Shown: positions 7,597 through 16,918, counted from the first letter of the stretch. The stretch is 64,000 nucleotides of DNA from JACKCD01 sp041390905 (GCA_041390905.1 JAWKPA010000018.1:56052-120051); one strand, 5' to 3'. Translations and numbers: made by a program. The notes: generated by a model from the letters alone, not told the origin.

Positions 7597-9075
7597 ATGA
7601 GCAATTTGCCGCCCCACGACAACGGCCACGAACAGGAACTGGCCTCGATCCGCGCCATTTTGCTGGCGCAGGAACGAGAGGAGTTGCTGCGCTTGCAGGC
7701 AGAAAAGGAGGCGTTGGCGCAGCAGTTGGCAACCTTGCGGCAAGAATTGCTGCGGCTGGAACAGCGGGTGCAGGAGGATGAGGAACTGCTGATTGCCCGC
7801 GTGACGCGCCAGATTGACCACATTTTGGCGGAGCGCAACCGGGAGGCGGGGCATGAAGTCGCGGAGGCAATGGGGCCGGTGATGGCGGAAGCGGTGGAGG
7901 TACAAATTCGGGAAGATCGGGATCAGATGATTCAGGCGCTCAACCCGATTATCATCCCCACTATCGGCCGCTTTGTGCGGGAGTCGCTGCGGGAATTGCG
8001 GGAAAATATTGAAGCGCAACTGCGGAATTTGTCGGGGCGGCGGGATGTAACGGGTGATGCGGCCATTGTGCAGGCACTGCCGTTTCACGTGCGCGAGATG
8101 TTTTTGATTCAGCGGGATTCGGGGCTGCTGCTGGCGCATTATCAGGCGGATGGACAGGAGGAGGATGAGGATTCGGATCTGATTAGCGGGATGTTGACGG
8201 CGATTCGGGATTTTGTGCGGGATTCGTTTGGCGAGGGTCTGGAGGATGGGGAGCTGGATGCGATTCAGTATGGGGAGCAGCGGGTGGTGATTCGGGGAGG
8301 AACGGCCGTTTATCTGGCTATGGTCATCACCGGTTACGAGCCGCCCGGCACCAACACCCACCTGAGCCAATTTGTTTCCGAACTCCATTTGCAGCATGGC
8401 CGCGCCTTCCGCCAATACAGCGGCGACCCGGCCACCTTGCCCCCCTTGCAGCCCCAGCTTGCCAACCTTAGCCGTGAATTGACGGAACTACCGCCGCCAG
8501 CTTCACCACAACCCGCACCCTTGATCCAAACGGGTCGTTTTACAGGGTTATGGGTGCTGCTGGGGCTTATTTTGCTTTTGCTGGGAGGAGCTTATTATCT
8601 TGTTTTGGGCTACAAGCTCTATCCGGTAGTGTTTGGTTTGCAAACGGCCACGCCAACGATGACGGCAACGGCCGTTTCGCCATCCCCCACACCGTTCCCC
8701 ACGGCCACGCCCGTGCCAACGGCTACCCCGTCCCCCACAACCACGCCCCTGCCTACAGCTACCGTCACGCCTCTGCCCACCGCTACGCCACTGCCCAGCA
8801 GCACGCCCCTGCCCACGGCTACCAGTGAACCCGCCTTTACGCTGCGCCTGATTGCCCCGGTGTGGGTGCGGGCCGTGCCAGATAATGACGCGCTGGAAGA
8901 GTGGGTGGTGGGAACGGAAACGGCCGTTGAGCCAGTTGCCTTCTTTGGCGATTGGGTGCAAATTACCTGGATGGACAGCAACAACTCCCGCCAGCAAGGG
9001 TGGGTTCCCATGCGCTGGGTCAACATCCAGGGCACAATCCCGGCACCAATCGTCACCCCCGTGAGGTCAAACTAG
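7597..9075 (+). CDS. Membrane-anchored coiled-coil protein with OmpA-associated sensor-like domain and C-terminal SH3-like domain
   Basis: Domain order in 492 residues: N-terminal coiled coil (about 10-75); a cytoplasmic domain with PFHVREMFLIQRDSGLLLAHY and SGMLTAIRDFVRDSF (about 160-270); one membrane helix (GLWVLLGLILLLLGGAYYLV, about 325-345); a long Thr/Pro/Ala linker (about 365-420); and a beta-rich SH3-like tail containing VWVRAVPDNDALEEWVVG and GWVPMRWVNI. The central domain resembles the region found in front of OmpA domains in other bacteria (signature SGMLTAIxDFVxDSF, from memory). Here the envelope-binding part is SH3-like instead. It could link the cell wall to cytoplasmic signalling. 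The histidine kinase gene follows after six bases. Confidence 0.7.
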   Translation: MSNLPPHDNGHEQELASIRAILLAQEREELLRLQAEKEALAQQLATLRQELLRLEQRVQEDEELLIARVTRQIDHILAERNREAGHEVAEAMGPVMAEAVEVQIREDRDQMIQALNPIIIPTIGRFVRESLRELRENIEAQLRNLSGRRDVTGDAAIVQALPFHVREMFLIQRDSGLLLAHYQADGQEEDEDSDLISGMLTAIRDFVRDSFGEGLEDGELDAIQYGEQRVVIRGGTAVYLAMVITGYEPPGTNTHLSQFVSELHLQHGRAFRQYSGDPATLPPLQPQLANLSRELTELPPPASPQPAPLIQTGRFTGLWVLLGLILLLLGGAYYLVLGYKLYPVVFGLQTATPTMTATAVSPSPTPFPTATPVPTATPSPTTTPLPTATVTPLPTATPLPSSTPLPTATSEPAFTLRLIAPVWVRAVPDNDALEEWVVGTETAVEPVAFFGDWVQITWMDSNNSRQQGWVPMRWVNIQGTIPAPIVTPVRSN

Positions 9076-9081
9076 CCTGCT

Positions 9082-10248
9082 ATGAGCGACCTGCCACCGC
9101 AACTGCTTACCTATCTCGTCTCCACCGGCCGGCTGGCCTACGCCCAGATTACGCCCTCGTTAACCTTCAGCGCGGTTTCGCCTAACTTTTGCCGCCTGGT
9201 GCAGTGCGACGAGGCGGTTTTGGGACAGCCGCTAACCGAAGTGTGTGTCGAGTTTGTTGGGCTTGAACCAACGCTGGAAGCTATTGCGGCCGGCGTGCAG
9301 GAAGGGTTTCGCCTGGAACAGGTGCAGCGAGCTATGCCCGATGCGGACATTTGCTACCTCACCCTGCAACTGCTGCCGCTTACCGACACGCCGGGCATTC
9401 TTCTGGTGGTGGAAGACACCACGCAGGAGTCGCGTTTTGAGCAGGAACTGGTGCAAGAGCGCAACGAACTGCGGCTGCTGAAGGCGCAACTGCTGCATGC
9501 CAACGAACATCTCTATCAGCTTAACCAGTTCAAAAACATGTTTATCTCAATGGCGGCGCATGATTTGCGAACGCCGCTGTTTGTTATCCACGGCTATCTA
9601 CAGTTGATGATGGCCGATTCAATGCTGTGGCTACCAGAGGAGTATCAGCAGTTTATCCAGAATTCGCTCAACCAAATTCAGTGGCTCAATAATCTGGTGA
9701 CTGATTTGCTGACGCTGGACAAAATTGAGCAGGGGCAGATTGTTATCAACGCCGATGTGGTAGATTTGAAACGGCTTGTGCAGGAATCGCTGGAGCTGTT
9801 TTCCGGGCTGGCGATGGATCGCCAACAGGAGATTGTTGCGGTGCTGCCGGAAACAAAAACGGCCGTTTATGGCGAGCCTAACCGCATTCGGCAGGTGCTG
9901 TTCAACCTGCTGGGCAACGCCTTCAAATACACTCCCGATGGCGGCACGGTGCGCGTGGTGCTGTGGGAAGGAGAAGAAACGGCCGTTTTGCAAATCAGCG
10001 ACACCGGCTCCGGCATGACCCCCATCGAACAAGACGAACTGTTCCAACCCTACTACCGCACCCGCAGCGCCCAGCAAAGCAACATTACCGGCACCGGCCT
10101 CGGCCTCTTTATCGCCAAAACCCTAGTTGAAGCCCACGGCGGCAGCATCAGCGTAGACAGCACCCTGGGCAAAGGCACCCTGTTTACCACCTCCTGGCCG
10201 CTGCCGCCGAAACCAGAAAATACAGACCATGACAAACCATCACTTTGA
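9082..10248 (+). CDS. Soluble sensor histidine kinase with N-terminal PAS-like domain
   Basis: 388 residues without membrane segments. An N-terminal PAS-like region (about 15-115) leads through a coiled linker to the H-box FISMAAHDLRTPL (phospho-acceptor His160). The ATPase part follows with the N-box (QVLFNLLGNAFKYTPDGG), the G1 box (QISDTGSGM) and the G2 box (GTGLGLFIAKTLVEAHGG). No response regulator gene is adjacent. The gene is packed tightly after the membrane-anchored coiled-coil gene and its end overlaps the following thioredoxin-fold gene by 20 bases, implying coupled expression. It may take its input from those neighbours; this is inference. Confidence 0.9.
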   Translation: MSDLPPQLLTYLVSTGRLAYAQITPSLTFSAVSPNFCRLVQCDEAVLGQPLTEVCVEFVGLEPTLEAIAAGVQEGFRLEQVQRAMPDADICYLTLQLLPLTDTPGILLVVEDTTQESRFEQELVQERNELRLLKAQLLHANEHLYQLNQFKNMFISMAAHDLRTPLFVIHGYLQLMMADSMLWLPEEYQQFIQNSLNQIQWLNNLVTDLLTLDKIEQGQIVINADVVDLKRLVQESLELFSGLAMDRQQEIVAVLPETKTAVYGEPNRIRQVLFNLLGNAFKYTPDGGTVRVVLWEGEETAVLQISDTGSGMTPIEQDELFQPYYRTRSAQQSNITGTGLGLFIAKTLVEAHGGSISVDSTLGKGTLFTTSWPLPPKPENTDHDKPSL

Positions 10249-10867
10249 CGACGAAACCAGGGCACAGCTTCCTGACTTCCTGGCTCAGCTTCCTGAACCC
10301 GTCGCCCTCCACGTGTGGGGCGATGCCACCGCCACGCCCGCCGAACAGGAAGCCGCCCGGCTCGGCCAGTTTTTTGCCGACCAGTTTCCTGAGAAAATCA
10401 GCTTTCGCCTCTTTCCCCGCCGCATCAACTATCCGTTTTATCCTGTTTTAGGGGTGATGGGGGTTGATGGTGAAGCATTGATTGATCATGGGGTACGAAT
10501 CATTGGGCTGCCGATTGGCTACCAGATGACTTCGCTGATCGCCGCCCTACAGGTCGTCTCGTTTCGCGGGCAAACGTTGGAGCCGGTGACACGGATTAAA
10601 TTGGCGCGGTTGAAAACGGCCGTTAACATCCAAATTCTTACCACCGCCGACAACGAAACCGGTGCCCTGGTAGCCAAACACGCCTTTGGTCTCGCCGTCG
10701 CCAGCCCCCACATCCGCGCCTATCTCATCATGGCCGACGCCTTCCCCGAAGCCGCCATCCGCTACTCCGCCAGCACCGCCCCCCACATCGTCATCAACGA
10801 GCGCGTCCACATCAGCGGCGTCATTGATGAGGCTGAGTTGCTGCACCAAATCAGCCTCGCCCTCTAA
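10229..10867 (+). CDS. Double thioredoxin-fold protein lacking the CxxC motif (AhpF-N/PDO-like)
   Basis: 212 residues arranged like the N-terminal domain of AhpF or protein disulfide oxidoreductase: a first domain ending near residue 105 and a second starting VNIQILTTADNETGALVAKHAF and continuing to TAPHIVINERVHISGVIDEAELL. In active relatives the second domain carries CPYC where this protein has ADNETG, and there is no cysteine anywhere in the protein. A redox role is therefore unlikely; a binding or regulatory role is more plausible. The start at 10229 lies inside the kinase gene, overlapping it by 20 bases. An exact AACGGCCGTT lies near 10615. Confidence 0.7.
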   Translation: MTNHHFDDETRAQLPDFLAQLPEPVALHVWGDATATPAEQEAARLGQFFADQFPEKISFRLFPRRINYPFYPVLGVMGVDGEALIDHGVRIIGLPIGYQMTSLIAALQVVSFRGQTLEPVTRIKLARLKTAVNIQILTTADNETGALVAKHAFGLAVASPHIRAYLIMADAFPEAAIRYSASTAPHIVINERVHISGVIDEAELLHQISLAL

Positions 10868-10869
10868 AG

Positions 10870-12045
10870 CTACTCTTCGGGATGCTCATGGGGGCGCGGC
10901 TTCTGCGCATCCCGCATTCGCGCATCGGGCGTGGGCGACCCGCCCAAAATGGCACCCCAACGCCGCCCCCAGCGCCGCAGCTTCGACCGCCCTCGCGCCA
11001 TCAGGTAGCGCGTCCGCTGTAGCTCCCGATCCAGCCGCGACACTTCCGGCGGCGTTACATTCCACTTGATCACTGCTGCAGCCCACGTTAGACCACCCCC
11101 AAAGCCAACAAACACAATGTTGTCATCTGGTTTCAGCCGCCCTTGCTCCACCGCCTCGCACAATGCTATGGGAATGGAGGCGGCCGACGTATTGCCAACA
11201 CGGTCTACATTCAAGAAAAATTTGTCCTGCGAAATTTTGAGCTTCTTGGCCGCTGTCTCAATAATGCGCGTGTTGGCCTGGTGTGGCACAATCAGCGCCA
11301 CGTCATTCAGGGTTAAACCCGCCCGCCGCAGCGCGTCGAGGACAGAACTGCTGATAACCTGAGTGGCAAAACGGAACACTTGACGGCCGTTCATGGAAAT
11401 GGTGTTTTGGTGTCCATTAGGGCTATAGTCCGACAACATCGGCAGGGAACTGTGGTAAACGGCCGGTAAATTCAGCACATCCCCACCCGACCCATCCGAC
11501 CGCAGCACTGTAGACAGCACCCCGCCCGGCACATCCGACCGCTTTAGCACCACCGCCCCGGCTCCGTCACCAAACAAAATGCAGGTACCCCTGTCGTTCC
11601 AATCCAGCACCCGTGACATTGTTTCTGCCCCAATCACCAGCGCGTTTCGCACCGATCCGGTGGCGATGGCGTTATGCGCCATGCTAAGGCCATAGACAAA
11701 GCCGGAACAGGCGGCACTTAAATCAAACGCGCCCGCCGCCGTTGCCCCCAGCAAATCCTGTACCTGGCACGCCGTGGACGGAAAGTTGTATTCCGGGGTA
11801 GAGGTTGCCACAATAATTAGCTCTATCTGCGATGGGTGCATGTCGGCCACCGCCAACGCCCGCGCCGCCGCCTCAAACGCCAGCGTTGCTGTCGTCTCCT
11901 CCGTATCGGCAATGCGTCGCTCCCGAATGCCTGTCCGCGTATAAATCCACTCGTCGGAAGTCTCCACCATTGCGGCAATGTCGTCGTTGGTTAAGACACG
12001 CTCCGGCAGGTAACTACCCCAACCGACTATGTGTGCATATTTCAT
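10870..12045 (-). CDS. 3-oxoacyl-ACP synthase III (FabH-like) with C-terminal extension
   Basis: Condenses an acyl-CoA starter with malonyl-ACP to begin fatty acid or related chain synthesis. The triad is complete: Cys113 in DLSAACSGFVYGL, His255 in VPHQANTRII and Asn285 in VGNTSAASIP. The core ends near residue 330, as in usual FabH. A further 60 or so residues rich in Arg, Gly and Pro follow, which is not typical. No other fatty acid synthesis gene is adjacent, so the starter specificity and pathway stay open. The start has a GAGGA ribosome site five bases upstream. It converges on the thioredoxin-fold gene with two bases between stops. Confidence 0.9.
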   Translation of the reverse strand: MKYAHIVGWGSYLPERVLTNDDIAAMVETSDEWIYTRTGIRERRIADTEETTATLAFEAAARALAVADMHPSQIELIIVATSTPEYNFPSTACQVQDLLGATAAGAFDLSAACSGFVYGLSMAHNAIATGSVRNALVIGAETMSRVLDWNDRGTCILFGDGAGAVVLKRSDVPGGVLSTVLRSDGSGGDVLNLPAVYHSSLPMLSDYSPNGHQNTISMNGRQVFRFATQVISSSVLDALRRAGLTLNDVALIVPHQANTRIIETAAKKLKISQDKFFLNVDRVGNTSAASIPIALCEAVEQGRLKPDDNIVFVGFGGGLTWAAAVIKWNVTPPEVSRLDRELQRTRYLMARGRSKLRRWGRRWGAILGGSPTPDARMRDAQKPRPHEHPEE

Positions 12046-12194
12046 AGCTATCCTCTACAAACTTTCTCAAAATACAGTTTAATAAACTAACCCAGCGACC
12101 CGCAATCCGTTGCGCCCACTATCTCGTTTTCCGCTATAATCCACCTTGCCGTTAGCGACCTTCTTTAAAGCCACCGGCACGGCATGATGAAGTA

Positions 12195-14087
12195 ATGAGG
12201 TACGTTTTGTATTTGTTTAACTTTCGGGTGGGTTGTCAGCAAGGATTATGGCTTCTGTTCGGCCTGTTGCTGGGCTGCCGTTTTTACCCAACGGCCGATT
12301 CTACCCCAATTCCACCGCTTGTCACAGAGCCGCCGTCAGTTTTGGCCTATGATTCATTAACGGCCGTTTCCACTACCACCCTCCCCAGCAGCGACCCCGC
12401 CCAGCTTGCCAGCACCTTCACCCACCTCCCCCTGCGGCGCACCGCCCGCAGCCAGCCCATGGCCTGGCAGGTCGGCAACGTCGCCCCCTTTTGGGTCACC
12501 AACAACGACAGCGGCGAAAAACACCAAATCAACGCCGAACTTGTTTACCGTTCCGAGACACTCAACCTGTGGCTGGAAAGCGGCCAGCGTGATCGCGGCC
12601 TGGCCGAAGCCGCCGCCCGCATCGAGCAGCAAATTTTACCCACCAACCGCGCCTTCTTTGGCAGCGAATGGCAGCCCGGCATAGATGGCGATCCCCGGCT
12701 CAACGTTCTCCATGTCACTCGATTGGGGAGCAACGTCGCCGCTGTCTTTGTATCCGCCGATGAATATGTGCAGGCCGTCAATCCGTTTTCCAACGAACGG
12801 GAGATGCTTTATGTCAATCTTGATGAGGTTGGCATCAACAGCGATGATTACTTTGCCGCCGTTGCCCACGAACTCCAGCATTTAATCCAGTGGTACACTG
12901 ACAGCAACGAAGACCTCTGGCTTAACGAAGGACTATCCGAACTGGCCGTGCATCTCAATGGGCTGCCCACCAACCGTGAGCCGGCCTATGTGCGGCAAAC
13001 GGATTTGCCGCTGACGGCACTAAGCCAGGAGCCGGAGGTGGCGGAAGGGCATTATGCCGCCGCCTTTCTTTTTGCTGCCTACTTTTTCGACCGCTTTGGC
13101 CGCGAGGCGACGCAGGCGTTGGTGCGGGATGGGGAAAACGGCCGTTTTAGCCTCAACACCCTCCTTGCCCCCCACGCCCTCACCTTTGACGACCTCTTTG
13201 CCGACTGGCTGGTGGCAAACTATCTCAGCGGCCTGGGGCAAGGCAGCGGCGTTTACCAATACCAAACCATTACCCTGCCCCCCATCAAGCCAACCCGAAT
13301 GCCCCACAGCGGCACCGCCAGCGTTAGCCAGTACGGGGCAGATTTTTGGCACATTGACAGCGAGGAAGCTGTCACGCTCCACTTCACCGGCTCGCGCCAA
13401 ACGCCGTTGGTAAACGCCACCGCCCATAGCGGCCAGCGCGTTTGGGCCACGCTCCCGGCCGACGGTTCCGACCAAACCCTGAGCCGCACCTTTGACCTGA
13501 CGGGGCTAACGGAAGCGACGTTCTCGTTTTGGACGTGGTATGACATTGAAGCGGGGTGGGATTATGGCTATCTGGCGTTGTCGAGCGATAACGGCCGTTC
13601 CTGGCAACTGCTTGCCACACAAAACAGCCAGAGCGACAACCCCCACGGCAACAGCTTTGGCCCCGGCTACACGGGCAGCAGTGGGGAATGGGTGCAACAA
13701 ACGGCCGTTCTCACCCCCCACGTCGGCCAAACCATCCAGCTTCGCTTCCACTACCTAACCGACGGTGCCGTGCAAGGACAAGGCTGGCTCATTGATGATG
13801 TTGCTTTACCGGAACTCAGCTACCAAACCGATTTTGAACAGGATAACGGCGGCTGGGAAGGGGCAGGGTTTACCCACACAGGCCTCATGCTGCCGCAGCA
13901 ATTTATTGTGCAGCGGCTTTTGCCAGGGGAAAATGGGGTGGACATTGCGCGGCTGTCGTTGGATAATGCCCAGCAGGGTACGTGGACGCTGCCATTGGAT
14001 AGCACCACGTCACAGGCGGTGATTATCGTTTCCGGGGCAACCCCCATTACCCGCCAGCCCACGGCGTATACGTTTGAATGGAAGTAG
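12195..14087 (+). CDS. Secreted zinc metalloprotease, immune-inhibitor-A-like (first of a pair)
   Basis: 630 residues. The N-terminus has a hydrophobic signal ending in LLLGC, consistent with a lipoprotein. The zinc site is AHELQHLIQWY (HExxH) followed by LNEGLSELAVHL, whose Glu is a candidate third ligand. The C-terminal half contains a jelly-roll-like domain (FSFWTWYDIEAGWDYGYLALSSDNGRSW and GWLIDDVALPE, in separate strands) of the type attached to M6/immune inhibitor A peptidases. It likely digests extracellular protein. The following gene is a paralogue starting seven bases after this stop. Four exact AACGGCCGTT copies lie in it. Confidence 0.82.
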   Translation: MRYVLYLFNFRVGCQQGLWLLFGLLLGCRFYPTADSTPIPPLVTEPPSVLAYDSLTAVSTTTLPSSDPAQLASTFTHLPLRRTARSQPMAWQVGNVAPFWVTNNDSGEKHQINAELVYRSETLNLWLESGQRDRGLAEAAARIEQQILPTNRAFFGSEWQPGIDGDPRLNVLHVTRLGSNVAAVFVSADEYVQAVNPFSNEREMLYVNLDEVGINSDDYFAAVAHELQHLIQWYTDSNEDLWLNEGLSELAVHLNGLPTNREPAYVRQTDLPLTALSQEPEVAEGHYAAAFLFAAYFFDRFGREATQALVRDGENGRFSLNTLLAPHALTFDDLFADWLVANYLSGLGQGSGVYQYQTITLPPIKPTRMPHSGTASVSQYGADFWHIDSEEAVTLHFTGSRQTPLVNATAHSGQRVWATLPADGSDQTLSRTFDLTGLTEATFSFWTWYDIEAGWDYGYLALSSDNGRSWQLLATQNSQSDNPHGNSFGPGYTGSSGEWVQQTAVLTPHVGQTIQLRFHYLTDGAVQGQGWLIDDVALPELSYQTDFEQDNGGWEGAGFTHTGLMLPQQFIVQRLLPGENGVDIARLSLDNAQQGTWTLPLDSTTSQAVIIVSGATPITRQPTAYTFEWK

Positions 14088-14094
14088 ACACAAT

Positions 14095-16185
14095 ATGCAG
14101 CGAACAATCACCCCGCTAAATCTCTTCATCATTGGCTGTCTGGGTTTGATGGCGTGCATGGCGATGATGCTGGTTGGTGCTGTCGGCTACTTTATTTTGG
14201 CCGATGACCCCACGCCAGAAGTGGCGATGGCTTCGCCGGCACCGCTGCCCACGGTGCCAACCTCGACCCCCGTGGCAGCAACGGCCGTTCCTGCCACCCC
14301 CACCGCCACCACGCTCAACACCGACCCCAGCTTCGGCCGGCCGACCACCGACGACGACCAAAGCAGCAAGCTCCAGCCCACCCCCCTGCCCACACTGGCC
14401 GTCAACCCGCCCGCCAGCATCATCCAGCAGCCCGTCCCCTCCCGCGCCGCCGCCAATTTGGAAACACTGCTGAGTGCCACTTACCCGCCCCACAACTACT
14501 TCGATGCCGTTGAACGGCTGGCACTACTTGACCTTGGCCCGCGCACTGTCAACAAAACCACCTACCAGGTAGGCGACCACCAAACCTTTTTTGCCGGTGA
14601 CAACACCATTGATGCCGAACTGATGGCCGTCAGCGACCACGCCTATTTTTGGGTTGAAGATGGTCTTGATTTTGCCCAGGACGACGTGCTTTTTGCCGCC
14701 GAACAGCTTGAAAGCTATTACTACCCGCTGGTCAGTGACCTTTTTGGCAAGGCGTGGCAGCCGGGGGTAGACAACGACCCCCATTTCACCATCTTGCACC
14801 TTGATGACGTGGACAACAGCGATGAGCTAGGGTATTTCACTGATCTGGACGAATATCCACAGTCGCTCTACAGTGACTCCAACGAGCAGGAGATGATTTA
14901 TCTCAATATGTCGCAGTTGGAGCTAAATGAAGACCTTTACTTTGGCACGCTGGTACATGAAATGCAGCATTTATCGCAGTGGCATATTGACCCCAATGAG
15001 AAGGCCTGGGTCAATGAGGGTGTGTCCCAGCTTGTGGAACTGTATGTGGGGCTGGATACGGTTGAAACGGCTCCCTATCTGGAAGCGCCGCAGGTGTCGC
15101 TGAATTTGTGGGCGTATGATGAGCAGACGATTGACGCGCACTATGCCAATGCCTATCTCTTTTTTGTTTATTTTTGGGAACAACTGGGAGAAACGGCCGT
15201 TTATGAACTGGTGCGGCATCCGGCCAACGGGCTGGCCTCGGTCTGGGCACTGCTCCCCAAATATGACACGCGCTCGCTCAGCCAGTTTGTGCTAGATTGG
15301 GCGGTGGCCGTCTATCTAGATAACCCGACGGCGGGCAAGGCGTATGCGTTCACAGCGTTGGATTTAGACCTGCCGTTGATAGAAGATCAGATCCGCTTTC
15401 CCAAACGCGAAATCACCGGCACGCTCGACCCGTTTGGCGTCCACTATTACGACCTCTTCTTTCCCGGCCTGACAACCATTACCTTTGTGGGCGACACCGT
15501 GGCTACGCTGTTTGATGACCCGGATAATGAACACGGCACGGTCTGGTTTGCGGCGGATGATAATGAGGTGAACAGTCAATTAACGGCCGTTTTCGACCTC
15601 AGCAACCTCGACACCGCCACCTTGACCTTTGATGCCTGGTATGATCTGGAAGAAGAGTGGGACTTTGGCTATGTTTCTGTCTCCACCGATGGCGGCACCA
15701 GTTGGGAACTGCTGCTGCCGAGTCATGGGGTGGAAGGGACTTACGGGCCGGGATTTAACGGCCGTTCTGCCAATGCCCCCGACGCCCACAACGGCTGGGT
15801 CAGCGAAACCATCTACCTCGACGACTACATCGGCCAGCTTATCCTGCTTCGCTTCGAGATGTTCACCGACTCCTCCGGCCACAGCCGAGGCTTTGCCCTC
15901 GACAACATCGCCATTGACGAGCTAGGCTACAGCACCACCGTTGACAATCAGCAGGGAGAATGGACAGCCATTGGTTTTGTCCCAACCGAAGCCCAGCTTG
16001 CCCAGCAGTGGGGTGTTGCCATCGTCCAATACGGCGAACGACCACAAGTCACCCAACTGCCCCTCAACAGCTTTAATCAAGGTCAATGGACAGTCGAACT
16101 CGGCCCCGGCGGCGGCACTCTGGTAATCGTCCCGCTCACCCCCTTTATTGACACGCCCGCCAATTACTGGATCAAACTCCAGTAG
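14095..16185 (+). CDS. Membrane-anchored zinc metalloprotease, immune-inhibitor-A-like (second of a pair)
   Basis: The ATG at 14095 gives 696 residues (an in-frame ATG at 14074 overlaps the previous gene). An N-terminal membrane anchor (LFIIGCLGLMACMAMMLVGA) is followed by a Thr/Pro linker, a protease domain with HEMQHLSQWHID (HExxH) and WVNEGVSQLVEL, and a C-terminal domain with LTFDAWYDLEEEWDFGYVSV and FALDNIAIDELGY. It matches the preceding gene in order and motifs, pointing to tandem duplication and divergence. Its stop codon TAG overlaps a small hairpin repeat (16184-16203). Four exact AACGGCCGTT copies are present. Confidence 0.82.
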   Translation: MQRTITPLNLFIIGCLGLMACMAMMLVGAVGYFILADDPTPEVAMASPAPLPTVPTSTPVAATAVPATPTATTLNTDPSFGRPTTDDDQSSKLQPTPLPTLAVNPPASIIQQPVPSRAAANLETLLSATYPPHNYFDAVERLALLDLGPRTVNKTTYQVGDHQTFFAGDNTIDAELMAVSDHAYFWVEDGLDFAQDDVLFAAEQLESYYYPLVSDLFGKAWQPGVDNDPHFTILHLDDVDNSDELGYFTDLDEYPQSLYSDSNEQEMIYLNMSQLELNEDLYFGTLVHEMQHLSQWHIDPNEKAWVNEGVSQLVELYVGLDTVETAPYLEAPQVSLNLWAYDEQTIDAHYANAYLFFVYFWEQLGETAVYELVRHPANGLASVWALLPKYDTRSLSQFVLDWAVAVYLDNPTAGKAYAFTALDLDLPLIEDQIRFPKREITGTLDPFGVHYYDLFFPGLTTITFVGDTVATLFDDPDNEHGTVWFAADDNEVNSQLTAVFDLSNLDTATLTFDAWYDLEEEWDFGYVSVSTDGGTSWELLLPSHGVEGTYGPGFNGRSANAPDAHNGWVSETIYLDDYIGQLILLRFEMFTDSSGHSRGFALDNIAIDELGYSTTVDNQQGEWTAIGFVPTEAQLAQQWGVAIVQYGERPQVTQLPLNSFNQGQWTVELGPGGGTLVIVPLTPFIDTPANYWIKLQ

Positions 16186-16203
16186 CCGAGGATTCCAATC
16201 CTC
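16184..16203. repeat. Stop-codon hairpin repeat, CGAGGATTCCAATCCTCG
   Basis: CGAGGATT and AATCCTCG form an 8-bp stem over CC, immediately after the TAG stop of the metalloprotease. The same sequence follows the TAG of the TfoX-N gene at 43862-43882. Confidence 0.8.
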
Positions 16204-16212
16204 GCGCTTCAG

Positions 16213-16422
16213 CTACGCCCGGCTTGCCTGCTGGAACTGCGTTTCCAACTCCCGCCGCCGCTGCTCCATCGCCGCATTCGCCTCACGCATCGCCTCATTC
16301 CAACGCGCCTCTGCATCAGCCCGCAGCTTATCACCAGAAGCCGGTGTCAGCAGCAAAGCCGTTGCCGCGCCCACCAAGGCACCACATAAAGCACCCGCCA
16401 AAAAACTAAAAATCTTGTTCAT
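16213..16422 (-). CDS. YtxH-like small membrane protein
   Basis: 69 residues: an N-terminal hydrophobic segment rich in Gly and Ala (FLAGALCGALVGAATALLL), then TPASGDKLR and a charged helical tail (EARWNEAMREANAAMEQRRRELE). This is the YtxH/COG4980 pattern: a single N-terminal membrane helix with a cytoplasmic coil, often stress-related, with no enzymatic role. A strong GGGAGGG ribosome site precedes the ATG. Confidence 0.75.
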   Translation of the reverse strand: MNKIFSFLAGALCGALVGAATALLLTPASGDKLRADAEARWNEAMREANAAMEQRRRELETQFQQASRA

Positions 16423-16501
16423 ACAATCCCTCCCACAGCATGGTGTTGTTGAATCATAAACTGTGAGTCACCACCAGATTATACACCTTTCAAGGTAGAG
16501 A

Positions 16502-16562
16502 CGTAAAATTTTACGCTTACGTTTGCCACAATTTTACATTTCTACATGATATAATAGATTTT
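16502..16562 (+). promoter_or_regulatory. Extended -10 promoter for a leaderless transcript, with a nearby palindrome
   Basis: TGATATAAT at 16547-16555 is a perfect extended -10 element (TGnTATAAT). The next gene's ATG is at 16563, only seven bases downstream, where transcription should begin, and no ribosome site fits in between. The palindrome CGTAAAATTTTACG at 16502-16515 is a candidate operator. Confidence 0.6.
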
Positions 16563-16841
16563 ATGTCTGAATACATGGAAATTGAAACAGAACTCAGTGA
16601 TGACGGGCTGGATATCCGGTTTTACACCAACTTGCGGCTCATAGATGGGGAACCAGAAAGCTACGAATCAACAACCGAGATGGAAGAAGGTTCCCCCGTT
16701 GCCCAAACCCTGGCCCTCATTGACGGCATTGCCCACCTGCATCTGGACAAACACGAAATCACCATTACTCGCACCACCGATGCCGCCTGGCACGCCATCG
16801 AAGCCGACGTAATTGCCGCTCTTAAAGATTTTTTTATTTAG
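16563..16841 (+). CDS. Nfu/NifU N-terminal-domain protein
   Basis: 92 residues matching the Nfu_N domain: MEIETELSDD at the start, EEGSPVAQTLALIDGIAHLHLDKHEITITR in the middle and WHAIEADVIAALKDFF at the end. In other bacteria this domain is found alone or fused to the CxxC Fe-S scaffold domain; here it stands alone and has no cysteine, so it cannot itself hold a cluster. A role assisting Fe-S assembly is possible. The promoter arrangement suggests leaderless translation. Confidence 0.8.
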   Translation: MSEYMEIETELSDDGLDIRFYTNLRLIDGEPESYESTTEMEEGSPVAQTLALIDGIAHLHLDKHEITITRTTDAAWHAIEADVIAALKDFFI

Positions 16842-16918
16842 CATCTTATCCTTCCAGCAGCCGATAGACAGAACAAGGTGTAGAAAAATGGTTAGGAACG
16901 TGGGTTTAATAAGTTGTG

